Origin: a virus | Direction: 5' to 3' (one strand) | IMG/VR virus record: IMGVR_UViG_3300032291_000696 | Location: 1 to 31,414 of that record | DNA: 31,414 nucleotides | In this document: positions 23,193-29,629 of the stretch, piece after piece | Numbering within the stretch: the stretch's first letter is position 1 | Layout: each line of letters opens with the position of its first letter | Made by a program: the position numbers and the translations under genes | Notes under the pieces: generated by a model | What the model was told of the DNA's origin: nothing | The model's database searches: none | What the model saw: only the letters and a program-made list of their open reading frames with translations

Positions 23193-23358
23193 TAAATGGA
23201 CGCTTCAACAACAGGAAGACTTTTTTTCTAAAAAGCTTCAGGAATTATACGCTATTGAACAGGACATAAGAAGAACATTGGCAAAGATTCGCGGCGGCAA
23301 CAGAATGGAGTTTAAAGAAGTTGAACGTCCTGACGAAGCCGAACTAAAAGGTTTATAA
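23170..23358 (+). CDS. Small helical protein
   Basis: A 62-aa, charged, helical protein (WTLQQQEDFFSKKLQELYAI near the middle). The start at 23170 overlaps the upstream gene by 23 bases; ATG 23176 is equally possible. Its stop overlaps the next ATG in TAATG. No function is evident. Confidence 0.55.
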   Translation: MKMPKGFNKWTLQQQEDFFSKKLQELYAIEQDIRRTLAKIRGGNRMEFKEVERPDEAELKGL

Positions 23359-23618
23359 TGGAAGAACAGAAACCACATACAGAACCGGAAATTACCGAAG
23401 AAGGTATTGAGTGGGAAGAAGCCGAAACCACAACGCGCAGCGATTTAATTTCCTGCGCGTATTATGCTTATAGTGCAGTTGAAGATATTGATTTGACTTT
23501 GGTTTCAAAGATTGAAGCCAATAAAATACGTCGTATTAAAAGACAATCCATTGACATTATTGCCGAAGTTATTGGCGAAATGCACGCTGAAATATTTGAC
23601 GTTTCAGACGAAGAATAA
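23358..23618 (+). CDS. Small acidic protein before promoter 2
   Basis: An 86-aa acidic protein. The first 28 residues are Glu/Thr/Pro-rich and probably disordered; the rest (RSDLISCAYYAYSAVEDIDL, then a helix around RQSIDIIAEVIGEMHAEI) is helical. It ends this cistron group; 91 bases with repeats and promoter 2 follow. I do not recognise it. Confidence 0.6.
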   Translation: MEEQKPHTEPEITEEGIEWEEAETTTRSDLISCAYYAYSAVEDIDLTLVSKIEANKIRRIKRQSIDIIAEVIGEMHAEIFDVSDEE

Positions 23619-23651
23619 CCGTTTATCATTTTATTTTACCATTTATCCATA
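23618..23651. promoter_or_regulatory. Operator-like repeats and DnaA-box-like site before promoter 2
   Basis: ACCGTTTATC (23618-23627) and ACCATTTATC (23638-23647) are direct repeats 20 bases apart, the same spacing as ACCGTTTATC (2740) and ACCGTTCATC (2760) before promoter 1. TTATCCATA (23643-23651) differs at one position from the DnaA box TTATCCACA. A phage or host DnaA-type protein may therefore bind here. Confidence 0.5.
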
Positions 23652-23656
23652 TATTT

Positions 23657-23695
23657 TTTGTTTTGTATTGTGTATATTCTGTATATTTGTGTTAA
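23657..23695 (+). promoter_or_regulatory. Promoter 2, Bacteroidetes type
   Basis: TTTG (23657-23660) and TATATTTG (23682-23689) are 21 bases apart, the same spacing as promoter 1. The 16 bases TGTATATTTGTGTTAA (23680-23695) are identical in both promoters and the TATATTTG box ends 21 bases before the ATG at 23710. It should drive the recombination and replication genes. Confidence 0.8.
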
Positions 23696-23709
23696 GAAAA
23701 AACCAAATT

Positions 23710-23919
23710 ATGACAATAACAAACGAAACAATTGGCGAATTGTATTTAAAAAACGCAATAAAAGCCGCAGATTATGCCGGCGCATTGGGATTCAGTCGCG
23801 GTACTTTAAACCTTATTTTAAATTATGTAAGGGAAGGAAATTTGGAACGCATTGAAGAACTAACGCACGAAGCATTGGAAGAAATTGAAAACGTATTTAT
23901 CAAACATCAAATAAATTAA
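23710..23919 (+). CDS. Small protein, first gene after promoter 2
   Basis: A 69-aa protein (MTITNETIGELYLKNAIKAA at the start). Its ADYAGALGFSRGTLNLILNY segment looks like a helix-turn-helix, so DNA binding is possible. ATG 23710 is chosen because it lies at the usual distance from promoter 2; frames opening further upstream run across the promoter. As the first gene it is likely made early. A regulator of its own operon is a reasonable guess only. Confidence 0.65.
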   Translation: MTITNETIGELYLKNAIKAADYAGALGFSRGTLNLILNYVREGNLERIEELTHEALEEIENVFIKHQIN

Positions 23920-23920
23920 A

Positions 23921-24175
23921 ATGAATCAGTTAGCAAAATTAGAAAACTTGCGTGACAATGTTCGTTATTGGGAATGGCTTTTTGATATTAGCGACAAATC
24001 AAACGCACGTCAAAGATTGGAAGGTTTAAAAATTGCACGTCAGCATTTAAAAAACCACAAAGCAAAATATTTTCCGCACCTATTGCAACAACCTAAAAAT
24101 AATTTCCCAAAAGTTCCGTTTATCCCTATGTCAGATTGGACAGAAAGATTTGAAGAATACGGGGATATGTATTAA
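23921..24175 (+). CDS. Small protein upstream of ERF
   Basis: An 84-aa, basic, helical protein (KLENLRDNVRYWEWLFDISD, then a Lys/His-rich segment). The C-terminal part is Pro/aromatic (PKVPFIPMSDWTERFEEYG). It is one base after the upstream stop. I see no known domain; a role in recombination is suggested only by position. Confidence 0.6.
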   Translation: MNQLAKLENLRDNVRYWEWLFDISDKSNARQRLEGLKIARQHLKNHKAKYFPHLLQQPKNNFPKVPFIPMSDWTERFEEYGDMY

Positions 24176-24199
24176 ATTTATAAACCTAAAAAAACCTAT

Positions 24200-24820
24200 A
24201 TGAAATTAGTAAAAATTCAATCAGAATTAAAAGCGCCCAAAGGGCAGGTAAACAAATTCGGCAATTACAGATACCGCAGCGCCGAAGATATTATTGAAGC
24301 TGCAAAACCAATTCTTCACAAATACAATTGTGCTTTGGTTATTAGTGACGAAATCGTGCAAGTTTCTGACCGCGTTTATGTCAAAGCAACTGCAATGTTA
24401 ATTGATGAAGAAAAAGAAGAATTTTCAATTCGTGTTCACGGTTGGGCGCGTGAAGAAGAAGTAAAGAAAGGAATGGACGCCGCACAAATTACGGGTTCAG
24501 CTTCTTCGTATGCCCGCAAATATGCTTTGAATGGTTTGTTTGCAATTGACGATACCAAAGACGCAGACGCAACAAACGAACACAAAGACGAAGTCGGGAA
24601 TGATAAACGTTTATATTTATTAACTTTGTTGGAATCCACAACCTACGACGAACAGGCAAAAGAAAAATTGGCTTTACGTATTGAAGCAATCACAACGCAG
24701 GAATCATACGAAAAAGCTTTGACAAACCTTCAGTCAAACCAAATACAGGACAAAGACCGTATTGCAATGGGTTTGAATTACAACCAAAACGATATTAAGA
24801 AAACAACAAAAAGAAAATAA
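24200..24820 (+). CDS. erf: ERF-family single-strand annealing recombinase
   Basis: A 206-aa protein with ERF family hallmarks: KFGNYRYRSAEDIIEAAKPI (about residues 19-38) and GSASSYARKYALNGLFAIDD (99-118), followed by a DADA linker and a variable helical C-terminus. ERF proteins form rings on single-stranded DNA and anneal complementary strands, used in phage recombination and genome circularisation. The stop overlaps the next start in TAATG. Nuclease partners could be the VRR-NUC protein at 27829 or the exonuclease at 22241. Confidence 0.9.
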   Translation: MKLVKIQSELKAPKGQVNKFGNYRYRSAEDIIEAAKPILHKYNCALVISDEIVQVSDRVYVKATAMLIDEEKEEFSIRVHGWAREEEVKKGMDAAQITGSASSYARKYALNGLFAIDDTKDADATNEHKDEVGNDKRLYLLTLLESTTYDEQAKEKLALRIEAITTQESYEKALTNLQSNQIQDKDRIAMGLNYNQNDIKKTTKRK

Positions 24821-25215
24821 TGCGCGAATATACAATTGAAGAATTAACGAATAAAGCGGAACGAATGTTGGATTTTTTACAGAAACCGCTTCCAAAAAAT
24901 GATACGCCGGATTATCACGATTTATTAATTAAACGTTTAGACACTTTAAACATGGCAATGACACAGTCAGGCGAATATAGAACTGCCGCAGAATATAAGA
25001 TTGAATGCGTAATTGACGGCGAAATAGGCGACAAAATCGGGGAAATAATGGACGGTAAACTTGCAACGTCAACTGTCAATATGTGGATTAAAAGCAAGGC
25101 GCGCGAATGGTCACGTTTACGAAATGCGTTTGACAGAATTAACGCTTCTTCGGTACATCAAATTGACGCCATTCGTTCAATTCTTAGTTGGGAAAAAGCA
25201 AAAATAAACCTATAA
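24820..25215 (+). CDS. Protein coupled to ERF, 131 aa
   Basis: A 131-aa, mostly helical protein (REYTIEELTNKAERMLDFLQ start; a GEIGDKIGEIMDGKLATSTV middle; KSKAREWSRLRNAFDRINAS near residue 90). It is translationally coupled to the ERF gene in TAATG and is likely a partner in recombination. I do not recognise a domain. Confidence 0.6.
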   Translation: MREYTIEELTNKAERMLDFLQKPLPKNDTPDYHDLLIKRLDTLNMAMTQSGEYRTAAEYKIECVIDGEIGDKIGEIMDGKLATSTVNMWIKSKAREWSRLRNAFDRINASSVHQIDAIRSILSWEKAKINL

Positions 25216-25216
25216 T

Positions 25217-25432
25217 ATGAAACAAGAAACCTACCAAGACTTAGAAAACGGAATGCAAAAATTGCTTCCAATGGAACGACAAATGTTATTAGCTGAAGTT
25301 TACCATTATTGTTGGTATTCGCCCGAAGCTTACAACGAATTAAAGGCATTCCTTCAGAAATGGGAAGAAGGTTGTCAGATAAAAGCAGTATTTTTTAAAC
25401 CGGAATCAGAAGATTCCACAAACCAAATATAA
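25217..25432 (+). CDS. Small helical protein, 71 aa
   Basis: A 71-aa protein (GMQKLLPMERQMLLAEVYHY near residue 12; WEEGCQIKAVFF later). No metal site or membrane span is visible. It starts one base after the upstream stop and its own stop overlaps the next ATG. The function is unknown. Confidence 0.55.
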   Translation: MKQETYQDLENGMQKLLPMERQMLLAEVYHYCWYSPEAYNELKAFLQKWEEGCQIKAVFFKPESEDSTNQI

Positions 25433-25665
25433 TGTCAGAAGTAAAAAAAGAATCAATTGGCGCTTGGAAGCGTACAACGCCAAAAGGCGAAGTAATCAAT
25501 TTCACAATTAACGGTCAGCGTTACAATATGTGGGTAAATGCTTATAAAGACAAACCCAACCAACCTGACTTCAAAATTTATGAAGACAATTACGTTGCAC
25601 CAACAGAACCAAAACCACAATCAAAACAAGAATTTAAACCATTGTCAGACGACGATTTATTTTAA
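25432..25665 (+). CDS. Possible DUF736/SSB-like protein with acidic tail
   Basis: A 77-aa protein. Residues 8-50 (IGAWKRTTPKGEVINFTING, then QPDFKIYEDNY) resemble the small beta-barrel DUF736 pattern. The C-terminus is a flexible segment ending SDDDLF, similar to the acidic DDDxxF tip by which bacterial single-strand binding proteins recruit repair and replication enzymes. In this operon, between ERF and the DnaA-like gene, an ssDNA-binding or replisome-recruiting role fits. No full-length SSB is visible elsewhere. Confidence 0.5.
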   Translation: MSEVKKESIGAWKRTTPKGEVINFTINGQRYNMWVNAYKDKPNQPDFKIYEDNYVAPTEPKPQSKQEFKPLSDDDLF

Positions 25666-25667
25666 TT

Positions 25668-26099
25668 ATGAACCAAGAACTACGAAACGAATTAGTGCAA
25701 TGTTATAAGAATAATTTGCAAAATTTACGAATCCTTCACAGGACGTTAGTAAATGCCAAAATTATAACAGAAGATTTTGCAGTTAGTTCAGGAATCACAG
25801 ACATAAAGCCAAACAGATTGGTTGAATTAGTACAGGACGTTTTTGAAACAGACATTGTCGCAAAGAACAGAAAACAGTCAACCATATTTGCCCGTAAAGC
25901 TGCGGCATACATTTTAAGAAAATACACTCAATTATCTTTAAATGAAATTGCGCCTTTAATTGGGGTCGGCGACCATACAACAGTTATTTACAATATTCAA
26001 ACCGCTTCGGATTTAATGGACACCGAAGATTGGTACAGAGAAAAATTAATGCAAATTGAAGAAGATATTGAAAATTATAATAACTTTGTAAAGAAATAA
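25668..26099 (+). CDS. Free-standing DnaA domain IV protein
   Basis: A 143-aa protein. Residues 68-130 match the DNA-binding domain IV of DnaA: ARKAAAYILRKYTQLSLNEI then PLIGVGDHTTVIYNIQTASD, with the signature GDHTTV (101-106). There is no AAA+ ATPase domain; residues 1-65 are helical and unlike DnaA domain I. So it should recognise DnaA-box-like DNA but cannot form the ATP-dependent filament. It could direct host DnaA or helicase to the phage origin, compete with host DnaA, or act as a transcription regulator. It directly precedes the structured RNA and the replication initiator. Confidence 0.85.
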   Translation: MNQELRNELVQCYKNNLQNLRILHRTLVNAKIITEDFAVSSGITDIKPNRLVELVQDVFETDIVAKNRKQSTIFARKAAAYILRKYTQLSLNEIAPLIGVGDHTTVIYNIQTASDLMDTEDWYREKLMQIEEDIENYNNFVKK

Positions 26100-26105
26100 A
26101 TAAAA

Positions 26106-26191
26106 GCGTTATGGTACAACGCAGTTGAAAATATATTGGGTCAACGGATTCACGGCAAGTACCATTTGCCGAAGTCCCGCGACCCTTTTTT
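26106..26191 (+). ncRNA. Candidate kissing-loop RNA leader of the replication initiator
   Basis: Hairpin 1 is GCGTT-ATGGTAC-AACGC (26106-26122); hairpin 2 has arms CGGCAA and TTGCCG around GTACCAT (26153-26171). The two 7-base loops are exact reverse complements, so they can form a loop-loop helix. Hairpin 2 sits on top of further pairing (CGG with CCG, then GGGTC 26138-26142 with GACCC 26181-26185) and six T residues follow (26186-26191), so the 3' half looks like an intrinsic terminator. The initiator's ATG is 5 bases on. The first loop also starts a 5-codon frame, MVQRS, as in attenuation leaders. Structure is seen; function is inferred. Confidence 0.6.
26138..26191 (+). terminator. Possible attenuator stem with U-tract
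   Basis: GGGTC/GACCC closes a long, interrupted stem that ends in the CGGCAA/TTGCCG hairpin, followed directly by TTTTTT. It is less compact than the other terminators in this genome because of a 5-by-5 internal loop, so it may only act conditionally. It precedes the start codon of the initiator gene by 5 bases. Confidence 0.45.
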
Positions 26192-26196
26192 AATTT

Positions 26197-26886
26197 ATGG
26201 CTATATTTAGAAAAATACACGTCAGTTTTTGGAAGGACGAATTCATTGAAAGTCTGACCCCTGAACAGAAGTTTTTTTATCTGTATTTAATGACTAATGA
26301 CCGTACAACACAATGCGGTATTTATGAAATTACAATAAAACAAATGTGCTATGACACAGGTTACAACGAAGACACAATCAAAAAATTAATTGAATTTTTT
26401 ACGAAATGCGGAAAAATTCGTTATTCTTTGGTAACTAAGGAAATGGCAATGAAGAATTGGGCGAAATACAATGATTCAACTTCGCCAAAGGTAAAATCGT
26501 GTATAAATAAAGAACTTTTAAAGGTAAAAGATACAGTATTGATACAGTATATATACAGTATGGATACACATACGCAAGAAGAAGAAGAACAAGAAGAAGA
26601 AGAAGAACAAGAAAAAGAACAAATTGATTTTAAAATTTTGTTTTTAGATAAGATTGAACCATTTAAAAGTTTATTAGGGGAATCATACCAAGAATTTATT
26701 GATTATTGGTGCGAATCGTCAAAAAGTGGTAAATTACGTTATCAATCAGAAAAATTTTTTGAACCGAAGCGTCGCGTTAATACGTGGCTTCAAAACAAAG
26801 TAAAGTATGGAAATACAAAAAATCCTGACGCAACCGCTGCAAGTCGCAAAAGAATGCAAGACTTACAAAATTGGGTTAATAGCTAA
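26197..26886 (+). CDS. Replication initiator / replisome organiser
   Basis: A 229-aa protein. Residues 1-95 form a winged-helix-like DNA-binding domain (FRKIHVSFWKDEFIESLTPE, then YEITIKQMCYDTGYNEDTIK) typical of phage replisome organisers. Codons 112-126 coincide with four 11-base iterons; codons 127-142 encode a Glu/Gln-rich linker; the C-terminal domain (about 143-229, with EPFKSLLGESYQEFIDYWCE and a basic FEPKRRVNTWLQNKV) probably recruits the helicase or its loader. The layout, with repeats inside the gene for the protein that would bind them, matches lambda O and similar phages. It overlaps the next gene by 80 bases. Confidence 0.72.
   Translation: MAIFRKIHVSFWKDEFIESLTPEQKFFYLYLMTNDRTTQCGIYEITIKQMCYDTGYNEDTIKKLIEFFTKCGKIRYSLVTKEMAMKNWAKYNDSTSPKVKSCINKELLKVKDTVLIQYIYSMDTHTQEEEEQEEEEEQEKEQIDFKILFLDKIEPFKSLLGESYQEFIDYWCESSKSGKLRYQSEKFFEPKRRVNTWLQNKVKYGNTKNPDATAASRKRMQDLQNWVNS
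26531..26700. other. Probable replication origin: iterons, purine tract, AT-rich stretch
   Basis: Four copies of ATACAGTAT-like sequence start at 26531, 26542, 26553 and 26564, exactly 11 bases apart; three are perfect and the fourth is ATACACATA. Each perfect copy is a dyad, ATAC-A-GTAT. Next comes a purine-rich tract (26578-26620) and an AT-rich stretch (26620-26670) that could melt. Because 11 is not a multiple of 3, the repeat is kept at DNA level and does not repeat in the protein. Confidence 0.65.
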
Positions 26887-27550
26887 CGAAGACCTTCCAA
26901 TTGTTGAAGCTTTTAAAGGGGAAAAATTAAACTTAGTTTCGCCGGTTACATTAAGGGAAAACTTAGCTTATATTTTTACTTTGATAGGTTTGACCCGTTT
27001 ACCTGACAAAATGGAATTGGAAGTTATTGAAGATTATATTCGTTCAACTTACCATTATTTTACAGTACAGGAAATGCGCATTGCTTTTAAAATGGCAGTT
27101 CAGGGACGTTTAGAATGCAATACTGACCATTATGAAAAATTTTCGCCTAAATATATTTCCCAAATAATGAATGCCTACAAATCAAAAGCAAACGAAATAC
27201 GCCGTAATATACCCCCACCGCCCGAACCGCCTGCAAAACAATTGACAGACGACGAAATTGTTGAATTCACAAAAAATGATTGGTTGACAGGTAAGCGCGA
27301 AGATTTTAACCGTGTTTTCAATGCTGACAAAGTATTTGGAATCCTTTTAAAAAAGGGGAAATTAAAGTTTACCAAAGAACAAATATTAGAAACCATTAAG
27401 GTTGTACGTGAAGACAATTTGTACAGGTTAAACCGATTGAATCCTATTGAAGCAAAAGAGTTTAGCAAAAGGATTAAGAATGAAGACTATATTGAATCAC
27501 AATGTAAAAAATTAGCTTTAGTTAAATACTTTGAAAATTTATCAAATTAA
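26807..27550 (+). CDS. Replication-module protein, possible helicase loader
   Basis: A 247-aa protein. Residues 22-115 contain IGLIANEDLPIVEAFKGEKL, LAYIFTLIGLTRLPDKMELE and YFTVQEMRIAFKMAVQGRLE, a set I recall from conserved proteins following the initiator in Bacteroidetes phages. A Pro-rich linker (RRNIPPPPEPPAK, about 135) leads to a helical C-terminal domain. No Walker motifs are visible, so it is not a DnaC-type ATPase; it could be a DnaB-interacting loader without ATPase activity. The 80-base overlap with the initiator is long for this genome, but conserved-looking residues begin soon after the start. Confidence 0.6.
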   Translation: MEIQKILTQPLQVAKECKTYKIGLIANEDLPIVEAFKGEKLNLVSPVTLRENLAYIFTLIGLTRLPDKMELEVIEDYIRSTYHYFTVQEMRIAFKMAVQGRLECNTDHYEKFSPKYISQIMNAYKSKANEIRRNIPPPPEPPAKQLTDDEIVEFTKNDWLTGKREDFNRVFNADKVFGILLKKGKLKFTKEQILETIKVVREDNLYRLNRLNPIEAKEFSKRIKNEDYIESQCKKLALVKYFENLSN

Positions 27551-27737
27551 ATACAGACATTTTGGAACTTTAAAATATTGCTATACAGACAATTTTATTG
27601 ACTTTTACGCAAACTATCCTGAAGTAGAAACCAAACAAAACAGATTATTATTTAAAAAAGAATTTTATGAAAAAGTGCAACAGGTGCAAACAGAACTTGG
27701 ATTGGGACAAATTCAGGAAGGACAGGCGAAACGCTGA
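27531..27737 (+). CDS. Small protein with TTG start
   Basis: A 68-aa basic protein (KIYQIKYRHFGTLKYCYTDN at the start; FKKEFYEKVQQVQTEL later). The only start in frame is TTG 27531; the upstream frame closes at 27519 and there is no internal ATG. It overlaps the previous gene by 20 bases and the next zinc-ribbon gene by 71. The function is unknown. Confidence 0.5.
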   Translation: MKIYQIKYRHFGTLKYCYTDNFIDFYANYPEVETKQNRLLFKKEFYEKVQQVQTELGLGQIQEGQAKR

Positions 27738-27828
27738 CGGATATTATGGCTATTGCAAAGTATGCAGCAAAGAAAAACAAGACCAATACAAAAACAAAAT
27801 TAAAGAAGGAACTATTAAAGCATTTTAA
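27667..27828 (+). CDS. Small zinc-ribbon protein
   Basis: A 53-aa protein reading MKKCNRCKQNLDWDKFRKDR and then GYYGYCKVCSKEK: a CxxC...CxxC zinc ribbon (C4, C7, C30, C33) with the intervening F-x-K/R-D-x-R-x-x-D-G-Y pattern typical of small phage and HNH-associated zinc proteins. It begins inside the previous gene in another frame and ends exactly before the VRR-NUC start. Its conserved pattern makes it more convincing than the overlap would suggest. It probably binds nucleic acid. Confidence 0.75.
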   Translation: MKKCNRCKQNLDWDKFRKDRRNADGYYGYCKVCSKEKQDQYKNKIKEGTIKAF

Positions 27829-28143
27829 ATGGACATAACCGCAAACGAACTTACAAAATGGGCGAAGAAAAACCTTGAATATGTGGGTTACCGATTAAAC
27901 AGGGTAAACAATATTCCATTTGGAAAACGCAAAGGAACGATTCAAAAAGGGTGGGCAGACTTGCAAGGTTACACAGAAAACGGTGTTTATGTAGCGGTTG
28001 AAGTCAAAAAATTAGGGGACAAACTAAGCGAAGAACAAAAAGAAAGGTTAAAAGATATTTTTGAATGTGGGGGGATTGTTTATATTTGTACAGAAGTGGA
28101 AAACAAACCTGCTTTAATTGAATGGTCAAAAATGAAATTTTAG
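27829..28143 (+). CDS. VRR-NUC family nuclease
   Basis: A 104-aa protein of the PD-(D/E)XK superfamily. KGWADLQGY (D44) and VAVEVKKLGDKLSEEQKERL (E58, K60, Q70) give the D...ExK core and the following helix of stand-alone phage VRR-NUC proteins, which are typically about this size. Phage members are thought to cut DNA junctions or flaps and may act with ERF in recombination. It follows the zinc-ribbon gene without a gap and overlaps the sigma-like gene by 22 bases. Confidence 0.88.
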   Translation: MDITANELTKWAKKNLEYVGYRLNRVNNIPFGKRKGTIQKGWADLQGYTENGVYVAVEVKKLGDKLSEEQKERLKDIFECGGIVYICTEVENKPALIEWSKMKF

Positions 28144-28622
28144 CTGAATTTTGGAACTTAAAAGAAGTTAACGAAGCATTTAGCAAAATGCAGCCGGAAG
28201 AATTGCGCTACGACCTGAAAGCAGAAGTTTTTTTAGTTCTTTGTGAAATGGACGAACAGAAGTTAATCGGATTATATGAAAGGAATGAATTGAAATTTTA
28301 TATTGTGCGTACAATGCTTAATATGATTAAAAGCGACAGAAGTAATTTTTACAAGAATTACCGAAATCATATTGAATTTGTGCCAACAGAAGTAAACAAA
28401 GAAATTCAAAGATTGAACACAGAACCGACGGATTTGATTGACAAACTTGAACAAAACTTGGAAGGGTTACATTGGTACAACAAGGAAATATTAAAACTTT
28501 ATGCAATTGATTTTAAAAAGAATGCAAAAGAATTGAGCCGCAAAACCGGTATTCCTTATATGTCAATTGTACGAACTATAAATAAAACCAAAAAACAAAT
28601 GAAACAAAACATAAGAAAATGA
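28122..28622 (+). CDS. Sigma-70-like regulator
   Basis: A 166-aa protein. Residues 20-85 (LRYDLKAEVFLVLCEMDEQK, then FYIVRTMLNMIKSDRSNFYK) resemble sigma region 2 of ECF-like factors, and residues 115-160 (HWYNKEILKLYAIDFKKNAK, then a helix-turn-helix LSRKTGIPYMSIVRTINKTK) resemble region 4. Similar proteins occur in many Bacteroidetes phages. It might direct RNA polymerase to late promoters, but the promoters I see look host-type. The last four bases overlap the next start (ATGA). Confidence 0.65.
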   Translation: MVKNEILAEFWNLKEVNEAFSKMQPEELRYDLKAEVFLVLCEMDEQKLIGLYERNELKFYIVRTMLNMIKSDRSNFYKNYRNHIEFVPTEVNKEIQRLNTEPTDLIDKLEQNLEGLHWYNKEILKLYAIDFKKNAKELSRKTGIPYMSIVRTINKTKKQMKQNIRK

Positions 28623-28858
28623 TTTTATCAATTTTAACCGCAATATGTGCATCACTATTTTTTATTGATATTCACAACCTACAACATAAATGGCGAATCA
28701 ATTTCAAGCCCTTTAATTGCGGAAGTTGCTTGGCTGCGTGGCTTGCACCAATACACTATTTCGCACCTGAACTAATACAAAATATTACTTCAACAATGTT
28801 TATTGCCGGCTTTGCAGCGCCAATTTTATCAAAATTAATTTGGAACTTATGGAAATAA
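28619..28858 (+). CDS. Small membrane protein with Cys motif
   Basis: A 79-aa protein with an N-terminal span (ILSILTAICASLFFI), a middle segment FKPFNCGSCLAAWLAPIHYF with C-x-x-C, and a C-terminal hydrophobic segment (TMFIAGFAAPILSKLIW). I recall similar small proteins with a KPFxCxxCxxxW motif in Bacteroidetes phages. The function is unknown. Confidence 0.6.
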   Translation: MILSILTAICASLFFIDIHNLQHKWRINFKPFNCGSCLAAWLAPIHYFAPELIQNITSTMFIAGFAAPILSKLIWNLWK

Positions 28859-29154
28859 AACAAGAACACAGGGATTTCTTAGACGCTAATATTGGAAATT
28901 ATGAAAGCGCAAAGAATGGTTATATTAGAAACCTTGAATTGCCTGACCTTCAAATGTACGAACATATTTACCGTACATATTTAGACCCAAATTTTTTATT
29001 GTCTGTTTGGTGTGGCGCTTGTAAGTTTGAAATGATTATGCGTTTGTATAATTGGTATATTCAGCAACCAATTCAAAATATTGAAGTAATTGAAGAACCA
29101 ATTGCACAGACAGAAACAAAAAAACGCGGACGTAAACCCAAAGCAAATGGCTAA
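28849..29154 (+). CDS. Protein with C-terminal AT-hook
   Basis: A 101-aa protein. ATG 28849 (MEIKQEHRDFLDANIGNYES) is preferred to an in-frame TTG at 28840. The first 70 residues are helical with aromatic residues; after a Glu/Ile-rich linker the last residues read KKRGRKPKANG, a clear AT-hook for minor-groove binding in AT-rich DNA. It may help organise phage DNA or act in regulation. It overlaps the genes on either side by 10 and 8 bases. Confidence 0.65.
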   Translation: MEIKQEHRDFLDANIGNYESAKNGYIRNLELPDLQMYEHIYRTYLDPNFLLSVWCGACKFEMIMRLYNWYIQQPIQNIEVIEEPIAQTETKKRGRKPKANG

Positions 29155-29629
29155 TTTTATACACCCGACCGCCATAATTGGCGAAAACGTTATTATGGGC
29201 GACAACAATTACATTGGCGCTTATTGTATTATTGGCGACCCCGCAGAACATAAAAAATATTGGGGTCAACCAAAAGGCAAAGTTTATATTGGTAACGGCA
29301 ATATGATAACAGGTTTAGTTACTATTGACGCCGGAACGGAAGCGCCGACAATTATTGAAGACAATTGTTTCATAATGAAGCACGCGCACATTGGACACGA
29401 TTGCAGGATTATGAATGACGTGACAATAAGTTGCGGCGCAAAGATTGGCGGGCATTCTGTAATTGGCGAACGTTCAAACATTGGATTGAATGCAGTATTA
29501 CACCAATTTAGCATAATCAAAAAGGGTTGTATGATTGGTGCAAGCGCTTTTTTCAAAGGCGAATCAGAACAGGAAATGAAATATGCCGGCGTGCCTGCGC
29601 GCAAGCTTGGTTCAAATATAAGAAAATGA
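29147..29629 (+). CDS. Left-handed beta-helix acyltransferase
   Basis: A 160-aa protein made of hexapeptide repeats (FIHPTAIIGENVIMGDNNYI at the start) with KHAHIGHDCRIMNDVTISCG near residue 79; the His pair in HAHIGH corresponds to the catalytic His of LpxA-type and sugar acyltransferases. A C-terminal AGVPARKLG matches the sugar O-acetyltransferase end motif. ATG 29147 gives the family-typical start. It would form trimers and transfer an acyl group to a sugar or amino sugar. It overlaps the glycosyltransferase start in ATGA. Confidence 0.85.
   Translation: MANFIHPTAIIGENVIMGDNNYIGAYCIIGDPAEHKKYWGQPKGKVYIGNGNMITGLVTIDAGTEAPTIIEDNCFIMKHAHIGHDCRIMNDVTISCGAKIGGHSVIGERSNIGLNAVLHQFSIIKKGCMIGASAFFKGESEQEMKYAGVPARKLGSNIRK

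Noticed and set aside
26106-26185. Possible tRNA or hammerhead ribozyme in the structured leader
   Set aside because: No acceptor stem with T-arm consensus is present, and the hammerhead core sequences CTGATGA and GAAA are not in the required places.
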